A DNA stretch of 18,051 bases, from assembly GCF_018260405.1 (NCBI RefSeq), contig NZ_JAGLBG010000052.1, positions 1 through 18,051 of the forward strand, written 5' to 3'. The position numbers and the translations under genes are program-made. Source of the DNA: Deinococcus sp. Lineage in GTDB: Bacteria; Deinococcota; Deinococci; Deinococcales; Deinococcaceae. Within the stretch, counting starts at the first letter, position 1. Every line of letters begins with the position of its first letter. The notes beneath the pieces were generated by a model. That model saw nothing but the letters and a program-made list of their open reading frames with translations, was not told where the DNA came from and made no database searches. Of this stretch, positions 8,175 to 15,636 are shown piece after piece.

Positions 8175-9683
8175 TTAGTGGGTGGTTGGGAAGCCCAGAT
8201 CGACCATGCTGGTCGCCGGGTCGGGCCACTTGCTGGTCACGACCTTCGAGCGGGTGAAGAATTTGATGCCCTCGGGGCCGTACATGTGGGTATCTCCGAA
8301 CAGACTGGCCTTCCAGCCGCCAAACGAGTAGTACGACACCGGCACCGGAATCGGCACATTGATACCGACCATACCAACTTCCACATCGAACTGGAACTGC
8401 CGCGCTGCGCCGCCGTCGCGGGTAAAGATAGCCGTGCCGTTCCCGTAAGGGTTACTGGCGATCATCTTCATGCCTTCTTCATAGCTGGCGGCGCGGGCCA
8501 CGCACAGCACCGGCCCGAAGATTTCGTCGTCGTAGGCTTTCATGCCGGGCCTGACATGGTCAAGCAACGAGGCTCCCAGAAAAAAGCCGTCGCCCCCGAA
8601 TTTATGCTCGCGTCCGTCCACGACCACCGTCGCGCCCTGTTCCTGCGCCGATTGCACATAACCGGCTACCTTGTCGCGGTGTTCGCGGGTGATCAGCGGC
8701 CCCATCTCGTTTTCAGGCTGGTCGCCGGGGCCGATCTTGACCTTGGGAATGCGTTCCTTGATGGCCTCGACTAGTTTGTCGCCCGCGTCACCGACTGCCA
8801 CTGCCACGCTGATCGCCATACAGCGCTCGCCCGCCGACCCGAAAGCTGCGCTGACCGCCGCGTCCGCCGCTGCGCCGATGTCGGCGTCCGGCAAGATCAG
8901 CATGTGGTTTTTTGCGCCGCCCAGAGCCTGTACGCGCTTGCCGAAGCTGGTGCCTTTTTCATAGATGTACTTGGCGATGGGCGTGCTGCCCACGAAGCTC
9001 ACGGCGGCGATATCGGGATGCTCCAGAATGGCGTCCACCACTTCCTTATCACCGTGAACCACGTTCAGCACGCCATCGGGCAGCCCGGCTTCCTTTAGCA
9101 GGCTGGCGAGGAACATGGACGCCGAAGGGTCTTTCTCGCTGGGCTTAAGAATAAAGGTGTTTCCGCAGGCAATCGCGTTGCACAGCATCCACAGCGGCAC
9201 CATCGCCGGAAAATTAAAAGGCGTGATGCCCGCGACCACGCCGAGCGGCTGCTGAATGTTGTACACGTCGATGCCGGTACTGACCTGCTCGGAATACCCG
9301 CCCTTGAGCAGTTGACCCACCCCGCAGGCGAATTCCACGTTTTCCAGCCCGCGCGAGATTTCGCCCAGCGCGTCGGCGTGAACCTTGCCGTGTTCGGCAG
9401 TCAGAATGCGGGCCAGGTCGTGTTTACGGGCATTAAGCAACTCACGGAACTTAAACATGATGTTGGTGCGGGTGCTTAGTGAGGAGGCCCGCCACTTTTT
9501 GCCCGCTTCCTTGGCGACCTCTACGGCGGCCTTCAGCTCATCGGCAGACGCCAGCGGCAAGGTCTTGGTGACCTGTCCGGTGGCGGGATTGAACACGTTA
9601 GAGGTGCGGCCCCCAGACTGGCCGGGCTGTTCCTGGCCGCCGATCCAGTGGGTCAGGGCGATTGGTCTTTCGGTGGTAGTCAT
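8175..9683 (-). CDS. mmsA: methylmalonate-semialdehyde dehydrogenase (CoA-acylating)
   Basis: Oxidises methylmalonate or malonate semialdehyde with NAD+ and CoA to propionyl-CoA or acetyl-CoA, the last step in valine, thymine and beta-alanine breakdown; also called IolA in inositol catabolism. The 502-aa protein is ALDH superfamily with the MmsA signatures: GITPFNFPAMVPLWM (152-166), LKPSEKDPSAS (179-189), QALGGAKNH (252-260, lacking the usual ALDH general-base Glu as in true MmsA) and GSAGERCMA with catalytic Cys288. The C-terminal FGGWKASLFGD and PEGIKFFTR are also typical. AAGGAG precedes the ATG by ten bases. It lies 163 bp downstream of an omega-aminotransferase on the same strand, which could supply its semialdehyde substrate. 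Assignment is strong. Confidence 0.93.
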   Translation of the reverse strand: MTTTERPIALTHWIGGQEQPGQSGGRTSNVFNPATGQVTKTLPLASADELKAAVEVAKEAGKKWRASSLSTRTNIMFKFRELLNARKHDLARILTAEHGKVHADALGEISRGLENVEFACGVGQLLKGGYSEQVSTGIDVYNIQQPLGVVAGITPFNFPAMVPLWMLCNAIACGNTFILKPSEKDPSASMFLASLLKEAGLPDGVLNVVHGDKEVVDAILEHPDIAAVSFVGSTPIAKYIYEKGTSFGKRVQALGGAKNHMLILPDADIGAAADAAVSAAFGSAGERCMAISVAVAVGDAGDKLVEAIKERIPKVKIGPGDQPENEMGPLITREHRDKVAGYVQSAQEQGATVVVDGREHKFGGDGFFLGASLLDHVRPGMKAYDDEIFGPVLCVARAASYEEGMKMIASNPYGNGTAIFTRDGGAARQFQFDVEVGMVGINVPIPVPVSYYSFGGWKASLFGDTHMYGPEGIKFFTRSKVVTSKWPDPATSMVDLGFPTTH

Positions 9684-9846
9684 GGCTTGGTAGCTCCTTG
9701 TTTTTTCTAGCGCTTATAAGCAGAGTGAATAGGCAAAAGGAGTTGCTGGTAGAAGTCGACTCGGAAGACTGATAAGCCAAGCGGAGCATGGGCGCTTTCC
9801 TCGGATACGCGTCACTGTAACCGGGAGCTCCCTAAGTACAACGTAC

Positions 9847-11196
9847 CTAGTCGGCGGCGACGGTGGACTTACCAATCATCTCATCCACCAGTGCCAGACC
9901 TTCCTCGTACACGTCCAGGCCGTGATCGAGTTCTTCTCTGGTCACGACCAGCGGCGGGCATACGAAAGCCCAGTTAAAGCGGGTGTAGGCATAGACATGC
10001 TTGCTCTTGACGTGGGCGGCGAACTTGTTCATCTCGGGTGAAGTGCCGTTGAAGGGGGCCAGCGGCTCTTTGGTCTGCTTGTCCTTGACCAGTTCCAGTA
10101 CGCTGAACAGGCCGATATAACGCACGTCGCCCACGCAGGCGTATTTTTTCTTCATGGCTTCGAGGCGCTGGCCGAGGTGCGCTCCCATCTCCAGCGTGTG
10201 TTCGAACAGATTCTCGTCTTCATAAACCTGCAAATTAGCGATGGCGGCGGCCAGAGACACCGGATGCCCGCTGTAGGTTAGGCCGCCTGCCAGAAAGTGA
10301 TCCTCGAAATACTGGGCAATCTTGTCGCTGACGATCACGGCCCCGAGCGGCATATACCCGCTGGTCAGGCCCTTGGCGCAGGTCACGATGTCGGGTTTGA
10401 TGCCGTAGTGCTGGGTCGCCAGCCACTTGCCGGTGCGCCCGAAGCCGCTCATGACCTCGTCGTCGATCAGCAAGATGCCGTACTTGTCAAGGAGTGCCCG
10501 CAGGCGGGGGTAATAGTCGTCGGGCGGAATCAGGATACCGTTGCTGCCGGTAATACCCTCGACCAGCATGGCGGCGATAGTGTGCGGCCCTTCCATCTGA
10601 ATGACTTCCTCGATGTGCGTGATGCAGCCGTCGGCCCACGCCTCGGCGCTGCCGCCCATCGGAGGGCGGTACATGTACGGGTCGAACACGCGCACGATGC
10701 CGGGAATGCCGGGTTCCACAGGCCAGCGCCGGGGGTCGCCCGAGGCGGTCATGCTGCCCATGGTCGCGCCGTGGTAGCTGCGGTAACGGGTCATAATCTT
10801 GTCGCGCCCGGTATACAGGCAGGCCATTTTCATGGCATTTTCATTGGCTTCACTGCCGCCCAGCGTAAAGAAACTCTTGGCAAGACCCGTGACCTCGGCC
10901 AGCTTCTTGCCCAGCTTGGCCCGCACGTCGGTGGCGAAACTTGGCCCGGCGAAGCACATCTGGTCGACCTGATCCTTGATGGCTTGCATAACCTTGGGGT
11001 GCTGGTGGCCCACGTTGATGTTGATGAGCTGCGAGGAAAAATCGAGCCAACGGTCACCGTTGCCGTCAAAGAAGTGGCTGCCCTGGCCACCGGTCATGTG
11101 AATGGGGCTGAGGGCGGCCTGGGCACTCCACGAAAACAGCGTGTAGTCGCGGTTGTCCTGAATGATCTGGGCGGAATCGGGATGCTTTTGTGGCAT
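9847..11196 (-). CDS. class III PLP-dependent omega-aminotransferase
   Basis: Moves an amino group from an omega- or beta-amino acid to a keto acid, giving a semialdehyde. The 449-aa protein has the fold-type I class III signatures: GGSEANENAMK (113-123), YHG (141-143), LLIDDEVMSGFGRTGKW (242-258) and the PLP lysine in CAKGLTSGYMPLGA (Lys275). The N-terminal FSWSAQAALSPIHMTGGQG and the RFNWAFVCPPLVVTREELD tail resemble taurine:pyruvate, beta-alanine:pyruvate and related omega-aminotransferases, not acetylornithine enzymes. With mmsA downstream, beta-aminoisobutyrate or beta-alanine is the most sensible donor; this is inference. The ATG follows a purine-rich AGGGGGG. The upstream 430 bp contains a short palindrome that could bind the nearby PucR-type regulator. 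Confidence 0.9.
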   Translation of the reverse strand: MPQKHPDSAQIIQDNRDYTLFSWSAQAALSPIHMTGGQGSHFFDGNGDRWLDFSSQLININVGHQHPKVMQAIKDQVDQMCFAGPSFATDVRAKLGKKLAEVTGLAKSFFTLGGSEANENAMKMACLYTGRDKIMTRYRSYHGATMGSMTASGDPRRWPVEPGIPGIVRVFDPYMYRPPMGGSAEAWADGCITHIEEVIQMEGPHTIAAMLVEGITGSNGILIPPDDYYPRLRALLDKYGILLIDDEVMSGFGRTGKWLATQHYGIKPDIVTCAKGLTSGYMPLGAVIVSDKIAQYFEDHFLAGGLTYSGHPVSLAAAIANLQVYEDENLFEHTLEMGAHLGQRLEAMKKKYACVGDVRYIGLFSVLELVKDKQTKEPLAPFNGTSPEMNKFAAHVKSKHVYAYTRFNWAFVCPPLVVTREELDHGLDVYEEGLALVDEMIGKSTVAAD

Positions 11197-11297
11197 GGTG
11201 TGGCCCCCCTGGGGCGGTACGCGAATAAGGTGAAATGAGGCGGAGATGAGGTGAGCGGTAGGGTTTCAGTTTAAGCCGTTCTAGACGCGCTTACCAG

Positions 11298-11310
11298 AGA
11301 CAGACTGTCT
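11298..11310. promoter_or_regulatory. 13-bp palindrome upstream of the aminotransferase (candidate operator)
   Basis: AGACAG-A-CTGTCT is a perfect 6-1-6 inverted repeat about 100 bases upstream of the aminotransferase ATG. Its placement fits an activator or repressor site, and a PucR-family gene lies next upstream. No experiment or second copy in the window supports this. Confidence 0.35.
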
Positions 11311-11352
11311 AATTGGTGGTGCAGACAGGTTCATAGCTCAGGAGAGGAAAAA

Positions 11353-11623
11353 TCTGAAATAGGCGGTCTGGAACGCATTTCACGTTATACGGACTGCCGC
11401 TTGTTCCGCTGACCACCCGCAAGGGCACCGGGTTGCCCATTCCATGCCCGACAGTCCTCTTTGCTCTCACTCGCTCTGCGGCGAAGCTTTACGAATGCGC
11501 TTCTATCAGCAGCTCCTTTTTGCCTTCTTACGCTGCTTCGCAGCGCAGCAGACGCGAGCAAGCCCCATACGGAAGCTGTTCTACCCAACCACTTCTCGAC
11601 TGTGACGGAATTAGGCGCAATCC
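11353..11623. repeat. intergenic repeat copy B
   Basis: This copy begins with the 35-base block shared with copy A (11353-11387) and continues with ATACGGACTGCCGC (11387-11400), whose reverse complement ends copy A. It finishes with CGACTGTGACGGAATTAGGC... at 11597-11623, matching A's end. The 200-base interior (ORF-free on inspection, with CTTTTTGCCTTCTTACGCTGC and similar) is absent from A. It occupies most of the 429-bp gap between aminotransferase and PucR-type gene and stops two bases before the regulator's TAA at 11626-11628. It may therefore have contributed that gene's final codons. Confidence 0.6.
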
Positions 11624-11625
11624 TT

Positions 11626-12363
11626 TTAACAGGGTGGCCTGCTCGCCTCGCCTGGCCCGCTGCCGCGCAGCAGTTCTAGTGAGAGGCGCAGGCCCAGTTG
11701 CCGCCGCGCGTCTTCAAGGTCGCCCAGCATGGCCCGTAGCTGCTCTATGCGGTAGTACATGGTCTGCCGCCGCACGCCCAGCCGCCGGGCGGCCTCGGTG
11801 ATATTGAAATTGACAGCCAGCAGCGCGTCCAGCGTCAAAAGCAGCGTAGCGCGGGGGCGTAGAGGCAGGGCCAGCAGCGGCCCCAGGTGGGAGGCGATAA
11901 AGTCCGTGCTGCGCCCCGTTTCGCTCAGCGCCAGTAGCAACGGCTCCAGCGAAGGCTCGGCGGGTGCGGCCACTGGGGCCAGGATGCGCGAGTGCGCCGC
12001 CCGCGTCAGCAGCGCAAAACTGATCTCTTGCCGGGCGACCAGCAGCGGAAAATCCAGTTGCCGGGCCGCCGCCAACACCGCTGCTGGCACCTCTGAGAAG
12101 TGGCGCACCAGCTCTAGCATCAGCCCCTGCGCCCCGCCCGCCGCCAGCGAACGCAGGTAGTGTTCCTGCGCGGCGTCGTCTCCCCCCTGGAGCGGCACCC
12201 CCGTGCTGAGCAGCAGTTCACCGCCCGTCAGGAACCGCGCCGCATCGGGGACCTCTGAGACGTGAACCCAGGCCACCGGCTGGTCAAGGTGTGTGCGGCC
12301 ACTCACGACCTCCACCGCTGCGAAGGCGGGCAGGGTCAACAGGTCGTGAAGGGTCGTGTGCAT
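11626..12363 (-). CDS. short PucR-family transcriptional regulator
   Basis: Likely DNA-binding regulator of the adjacent catabolic genes, 245 aa. Residues 1-120 are the PucR N-terminal sensor domain (LHDLLTLPAFAAVEVVSGRTHLDQPVAWVHVSEVPDAARFL, GELLLSTG, FPLLVARQEISFALLTRA). Residues about 165-235 are the C-terminal PucR-type helix-turn-helix (LDALLAVNFNITEAARRLGVRRQTMYYRIEQLRAMLG). Usual family members are about 450-550 aa and have a GGDEF-like middle domain. Here the two ends are joined by only about 45 residues of Ala/Pro/Leu-rich linker with no frameshift. Start ATG at 12361-12363 follows AGGAG by seven bases. Its last residues (GPGEASRPPC) directly abut intergenic repeat B and may be acquired. 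Target genes are inferred from position only. Confidence 0.85.
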   Translation of the reverse strand: MHTTLHDLLTLPAFAAVEVVSGRTHLDQPVAWVHVSEVPDAARFLTGGELLLSTGVPLQGGDDAAQEHYLRSLAAGGAQGLMLELVRHFSEVPAAVLAAARQLDFPLLVARQEISFALLTRAAHSRILAPVAAPAEPSLEPLLLALSETGRSTDFIASHLGPLLALPLRPRATLLLTLDALLAVNFNITEAARRLGVRRQTMYYRIEQLRAMLGDLEDARRQLGLRLSLELLRGSGPGEASRPPC

Positions 12364-12423
12364 GGTCTGCTCCTGACAAAATGGCCCGGTCAGCTTGTAT
12401 GGGGTCTCTACCAGCCTCTAGAG

Positions 12424-12460
12424 AAAGAAGGGCACCGTGAGCTGTCAAGGAACCTTCTTT
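12424..12460 (-). terminator. probable terminator after the metallophosphoesterase
   Basis: AAAGAAGG (12424-12431) pairs perfectly with CCTTCTTT (12453-12460) across a 21-base loop. On the minus strand the 3' arm CCTTCTTT runs into a pyrimidine-rich CTC. It lies 25 bases beyond the phosphoesterase stop. Moderate support only, because the stem is short and A+T-rich. Confidence 0.45.
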
Positions 12461-12484
12461 GTGCCTGTGGAAAAGACACATCGC

Positions 12485-13189
12485 TCAGATCATGCGTCCG
12501 GTTCGAATCACCTCGGCGATGACTGGCGGCAGGTTCCAGGCCATGATGTCGAAGGCGCTGGAAGAATAGTCGTAAGGCACCTTGTGCAGCGTGACCTTGG
12601 GCTTGCGACCAACACAGTCCACGATAGCCACATCTGCGCCGGGCTCATGGTTCAGGCTGAGGCCCACGCTGCCCGGATCGACAAACGTAGTGTCACCGAC
12701 CACGCGCACAAAAGGAACGTGCGTTCCGCCCACCACCACGACCCGCGCCCCCAGTTGCTCGGCCAGTTCCTCCAGCTCACGTTCCTGGGCCATCAGGTCA
12801 GTGCGCAGTTCGGGGTCGTGCGGGCTGCCGTGAAAGTACTTGATGCGCCCGATAGGCGTCATGATTCGGCCCCCGGGGGGCAGGCGGCGCAGGTACTCCA
12901 TCTGTTCTTGGCTCAGAATTCCTTTAGTCCACTGTAGAACCTGATCGGCCAGCCCCTTGCGGCCCTCACGTTCGCCGAATTCCATTGCCACACGCAGGTC
13001 GCTGCTGCCCAGGCCCACCGGCCAGCCCTCGCGCCGGACAAAGTCAATCACCGGCCCCGGGCTGGCCCCGTAGCCCACGAGATCGCCGACCACCACCACC
13101 TGATTGACGATGTTCTCCGTAAGAAACCGTTTGACAGAGGTGAGGGCATGGATATTTCCATGAAGGTCACTGATAAAGGCCACTCGCAA
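12485..13189 (-). CDS. calcineurin-like metallophosphoesterase, YfcE/MJ0936 type
   Basis: Predicted metal-dependent phosphodiesterase or nucleotidase, cytoplasmic, 234 aa, normal length for the small bacterial group. Metal-ligand motifs are DLHGN (Asp8, His10), VVGDLVGYG (Asp36), FHGSP (His120) and GGTHVP (His157). The motif usually written GN(H/C)D is GSSD at 61-64, so the metal-binding Asn and the usual His are both Ser. All other motifs are intact, and the acidic, helix-rich C-terminal half seems undamaged. The start is TTG 13187-13189, preceded at a short distance by GAGG; a GTG two codons in is an alternative. It is divergent from lnt with only 62 bp between them, sharing a promoter region. 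Substrate unknown. Confidence 0.85.
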   Translation of the reverse strand: MRVAFISDLHGNIHALTSVKRFLTENIVNQVVVVGDLVGYGASPGPVIDFVRREGWPVGLGSSDLRVAMEFGEREGRKGLADQVLQWTKGILSQEQMEYLRRLPPGGRIMTPIGRIKYFHGSPHDPELRTDLMAQERELEELAEQLGARVVVVGGTHVPFVRVVGDTTFVDPGSVGLSLNHEPGADVAIVDCVGRKPKVTLHKVPYDYSSSAFDIMAWNLPPVIAEVIRTGRMI

Positions 13190-13226
13190 AGTGCCTCATG
13201 CTAAAGCAAAACCTGCGCCAATAACT

Positions 13227-13245
13227 ACCCGCTGACGGGTATAGT
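13227..13245 (+). promoter_or_regulatory. -10 element and inverted repeat of a probably leaderless lnt promoter
   Basis: TATAGT (13240-13245) lies six bases before the GTG at 13252, the spacing expected when transcription starts at the start codon, and no Shine-Dalgarno sequence is present. Leaderless mRNAs with this layout are common in Deinococcus. The inverted repeat ACCCG-CTGA-CGGGT (13227-13240) touches the -10 box and could be an operator for either divergent gene. No clear -35 box is seen. Confidence 0.55.
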
Positions 13246-13251
13246 CCCAGG

Positions 13252-14739
13252 GTGTTGCGCCCCCCCCTTCATTTGCCCCCTGCCGCCGTTTCGGGCCTGC
13301 TGGGCCTGGCTCTGGCGCTGACGCTTGCGCCTTTGCCAACCGGCATCCTAACCCCCGTCGTGCTGGCGGCCTTACTGCTGTACGCGGCGTCGACTGCCAC
13401 TCCCAGGGGCGTTGCCGGGCGGCTATTTTGGGCGGCGCTCGTCATGAACGCGGTGCATCTGTCGTGGTTGATGGCTTTTGTCGGGCAGCTGCTGGGCAGC
13501 CCGGCGCTGGGGGTACTGGCGTTTTTGCTCTACGCTGTCGAGGGCAGCTTTTACGCCCTGATGGGCTACCTGGTCGCCCGGCTGATTGGGGGTGTTCCTG
13601 TTCTTCCTGGTCCGCAGCGGTTGTCCGGCGTGCTGGGGCGCGTCTGGGGCCTGGCCGGGGGCTGGGTGGTGCTCGAAGCGCTGCGCTTTCTGGGGCCGTT
13701 CGCCTTTCCGTGGCCGACGCTGGGCTACAGCCTGATCGACACGCCCATGATTCAGATTGCCGACCTGGGCGGTGTGCTGCTTTGTAGCGTGCTGGTTGCC
13801 CTAAGCGCGGCGGCCCTGGTTCAGTTCTGGCATGGCCGGACAAAAGCCCTGTGGGGCGTGGTCGTGTGCTGGCTGCTGGCGCTGGGCTACGGCCTGACGC
13901 GGGTGCCTGGACAGGGAATACCTGGTCAGGCCCTCTTGCAACGTACGGCGGTAGACGCTTTTGCTAAGGCGAGTCACCTTCAAAGCCCCGAGCAGCAGTT
14001 TCAGACCTATAACCGCCTGACCCAGGACAACCGGCAGCCCGGTGAGGTTCCAGTGTGGACCGAAACAGCCATTCAGGATCCGGCGCTGCTGAAACTGACC
14101 CCCATGAACGGAATCTATGGAGTGGCCGACCTGCTGGGCAGCCGCAGCAACAAGGCCGTCGCCTGGACAGGTAGCGCGGTGGTCGGCAGTAACGATAAGG
14201 CCCGTCCGGTGCCTTTCGGGGAATATTTCCCCCTGCGCACCCAGCTGGACCCGGCCTGGCGGATGATCGAGGGGGTCACTCATATGAACCTGGAAACGAC
14301 CCCGGCGGCGGTTCAGCTCTCGCCCCTAACCCTGGGCGGGGTCGTGTACGGCACTTACATCTGCTACGACAGTGTTTTCCCGTGGGTGGCCCGCCAGCTG
14401 ACCCGGCAGGGGGCGCAGGTGCTGGTCAACATCAGCAACGATTCGTGGTACACCGGCTGGGGCGTGCAGCAACACTTTCTGATGGGCCGGGTTCGCGCCA
14501 TCGAAAACCGCCGCTGGGTGCTGCGCAGCGTTAACAAAGGCGTCGCGGGTAGTATCGACGACCTGGGCCGCCCCCGCCTGACCCTGAGCAGGGGAGAAGG
14601 CGTCATTCATGCCCGGTTTCCCCTGCTGACCACTAAAACGCTCTTTGGAGAGGTGGGCGACTGGCCTGCCCTGCTGCTGGCGCTGGGGCTGCTGGCCTAT
14701 GGCTGGCAACTGACTCGCCCCAAACTAACTCGCCCCTAA
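13252..14739 (+). CDS. lnt: apolipoprotein N-acyltransferase
   Basis: Transfers an acyl chain from phospholipid to the N-terminal cysteine of lipoproteins, the last step of lipoprotein maturation, in the cytoplasmic membrane. The 495-aa protein has about six N-terminal membrane helices (residues 10-215), a nitrilase-fold domain (about 225-455) and a final C-terminal helix (about 472-486). The catalytic triad is visible: Glu271 in PVWTETAI, Lys316 in GSNDKARPVPFGEYFP, Cys371 in GTYICYDSVFPW. NISNDSWYTGWG and QHFLMGRVRAIENRRWVLRSVNKG are also diagnostic. The start is the GTG at 13252, supported by the leaderless-type promoter; a TTG follows immediately. It is convergent with a broken integrase 24 bp downstream, so it is the last intact housekeeping gene before the mobile region. 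Confidence 0.93.
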   Translation: MLRPPLHLPPAAVSGLLGLALALTLAPLPTGILTPVVLAALLLYAASTATPRGVAGRLFWAALVMNAVHLSWLMAFVGQLLGSPALGVLAFLLYAVEGSFYALMGYLVARLIGGVPVLPGPQRLSGVLGRVWGLAGGWVVLEALRFLGPFAFPWPTLGYSLIDTPMIQIADLGGVLLCSVLVALSAAALVQFWHGRTKALWGVVVCWLLALGYGLTRVPGQGIPGQALLQRTAVDAFAKASHLQSPEQQFQTYNRLTQDNRQPGEVPVWTETAIQDPALLKLTPMNGIYGVADLLGSRSNKAVAWTGSAVVGSNDKARPVPFGEYFPLRTQLDPAWRMIEGVTHMNLETTPAAVQLSPLTLGGVVYGTYICYDSVFPWVARQLTRQGAQVLVNISNDSWYTGWGVQQHFLMGRVRAIENRRWVLRSVNKGVAGSIDDLGRPRLTLSRGEGVIHARFPLLTTKTLFGEVGDWPALLLALGLLAYGWQLTRPKLTRP

Positions 14740-14763
14740 TTGGCCCAGGTTTGAGAGCTTGGC

Positions 14764-15607
14764 TCAGCTTCCTAAGCGCAACTGTTCCATGGCCTCGACC
14801 GCCTCGCGCCGGACTTCGCCGTCCATCTTGGCGTAGATTGCCGAGGTCGTGACCGAGGCGTGCCCCAGTAGGTCGGCCACCACATGCAGGTCACGCCTCG
14901 CGCGGTACAGGTGGGTTCCCGCTGTGCGCCGCAGCGTGTGCAGGCCCCACATCTCGGGCGGCAGGCCAAGTTCTTGGTAGTACCGCCCCGCGATGTCGCG
15001 CCCGCCCTTGGTGGTCAGTTGGCCCGCGAAGTTGCGGTGACTGAGCGACACGATCAGGTGGTCTCCCTGAAGCTGTCCAGCCGCCTGTAAGGCCGAGCGC
15101 GACACCAGCCAGCGCTGAAGCACCCGGCTCAGTTGGCGGCCCAGTGGTACAAGGCGCTGCTTGCCGCCTTTACCGCGCACCAGCACCTGCCCCAGCTTAA
15201 AGTCCAGGTCGCTGCCGACCAGTCCCACAATCTCGGCGGCCCGCAGGCCCGCGCTACCGCCGAGGGCCAGGAGTGCGGCGTCGCGGTTGGCCCGCACTGG
15301 GTCCCCGGCGGGTATGCGGGCCGGAAGTTCCAGCAGTTCGGCGTAGCTGCCTACTGAAATGGCCCGCTTTTTGGCGTGGGCGGGGGTGGCCTCGGCAGGC
15401 GGGCGCACGCTGGCCGACGGGTCGCTTGCCAGGACTCCGGCCCAAACCAGCGCTTTCATCAGGTTGCGAACTCCGTACAGGTGCCGCTTAACACTGGACG
15501 CCGAGAGGCCCGCCGTGTGCAGATGCAGCAGCCACAGCTCGAAGTCCTCAGCGGTCAGCTGGTTCAGGGCGTGCGTGGGCGCTTCGGGCAGCCCAGTAAA
15601 AGCCAGA
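14764..15607 (-). pseudogene. tyrosine recombinase (XerC/XerD-like integrase), N-terminus removed by an IS
   Basis: The catalytic domain is complete: Arg in GSAGLRAAEIVGL, Lys in GKGGKQRLVPLG, HTLRRTAGTHLY, His in LLGHASVTTSAIY with the nucleophilic Tyr. Upstream of the first in-frame ATG (15457-15459) the frame stays open through recognisable core-binding-domain sequence (LNQLTAEDFELWLLHLHTAGLSASSVKRHLYGVRNLMKALVWAG). It then reads straight into the terminal repeat of the IS1595-type element, where a TGA lies. No start codon remains for that part, so roughly the first 40-60 residues are missing. A shortened protein from Met at 15459 (231 aa) could still be made, but without most of the DNA-binding clamp. 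The missing 5' part is not found on the other side of the IS. Confidence 0.8.
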
Positions 15608-15636
15608 GGCTCATCCTGGCTTCCGGGGAGCTGAGG
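15608..15636 (+). repeat. terminal inverted repeat, left, of the IS1595-type element
   Basis: It starts GGCTCATCCTGG and ends GGGAGCTGAGG. Three mismatches to the right repeat. The transposase stop codon (15611-15613) lies inside it. Confidence 0.85.

Noticed and set aside
10297..11238. Long plus-strand open frame (313 codons) opposite the aminotransferase
   Set aside because: It lies entirely antisense to a gene with clear class III motifs. Its composition (Gly, Val, His, Asp runs) is that of an antisense shadow in high-G+C DNA.
14712..14737. Repeated ACTCGCCCC near the end of lnt
   Set aside because: A short two-copy repeat encoding TRP...TRP at the extreme C-terminus; probably a trivial duplication with no wider structure.
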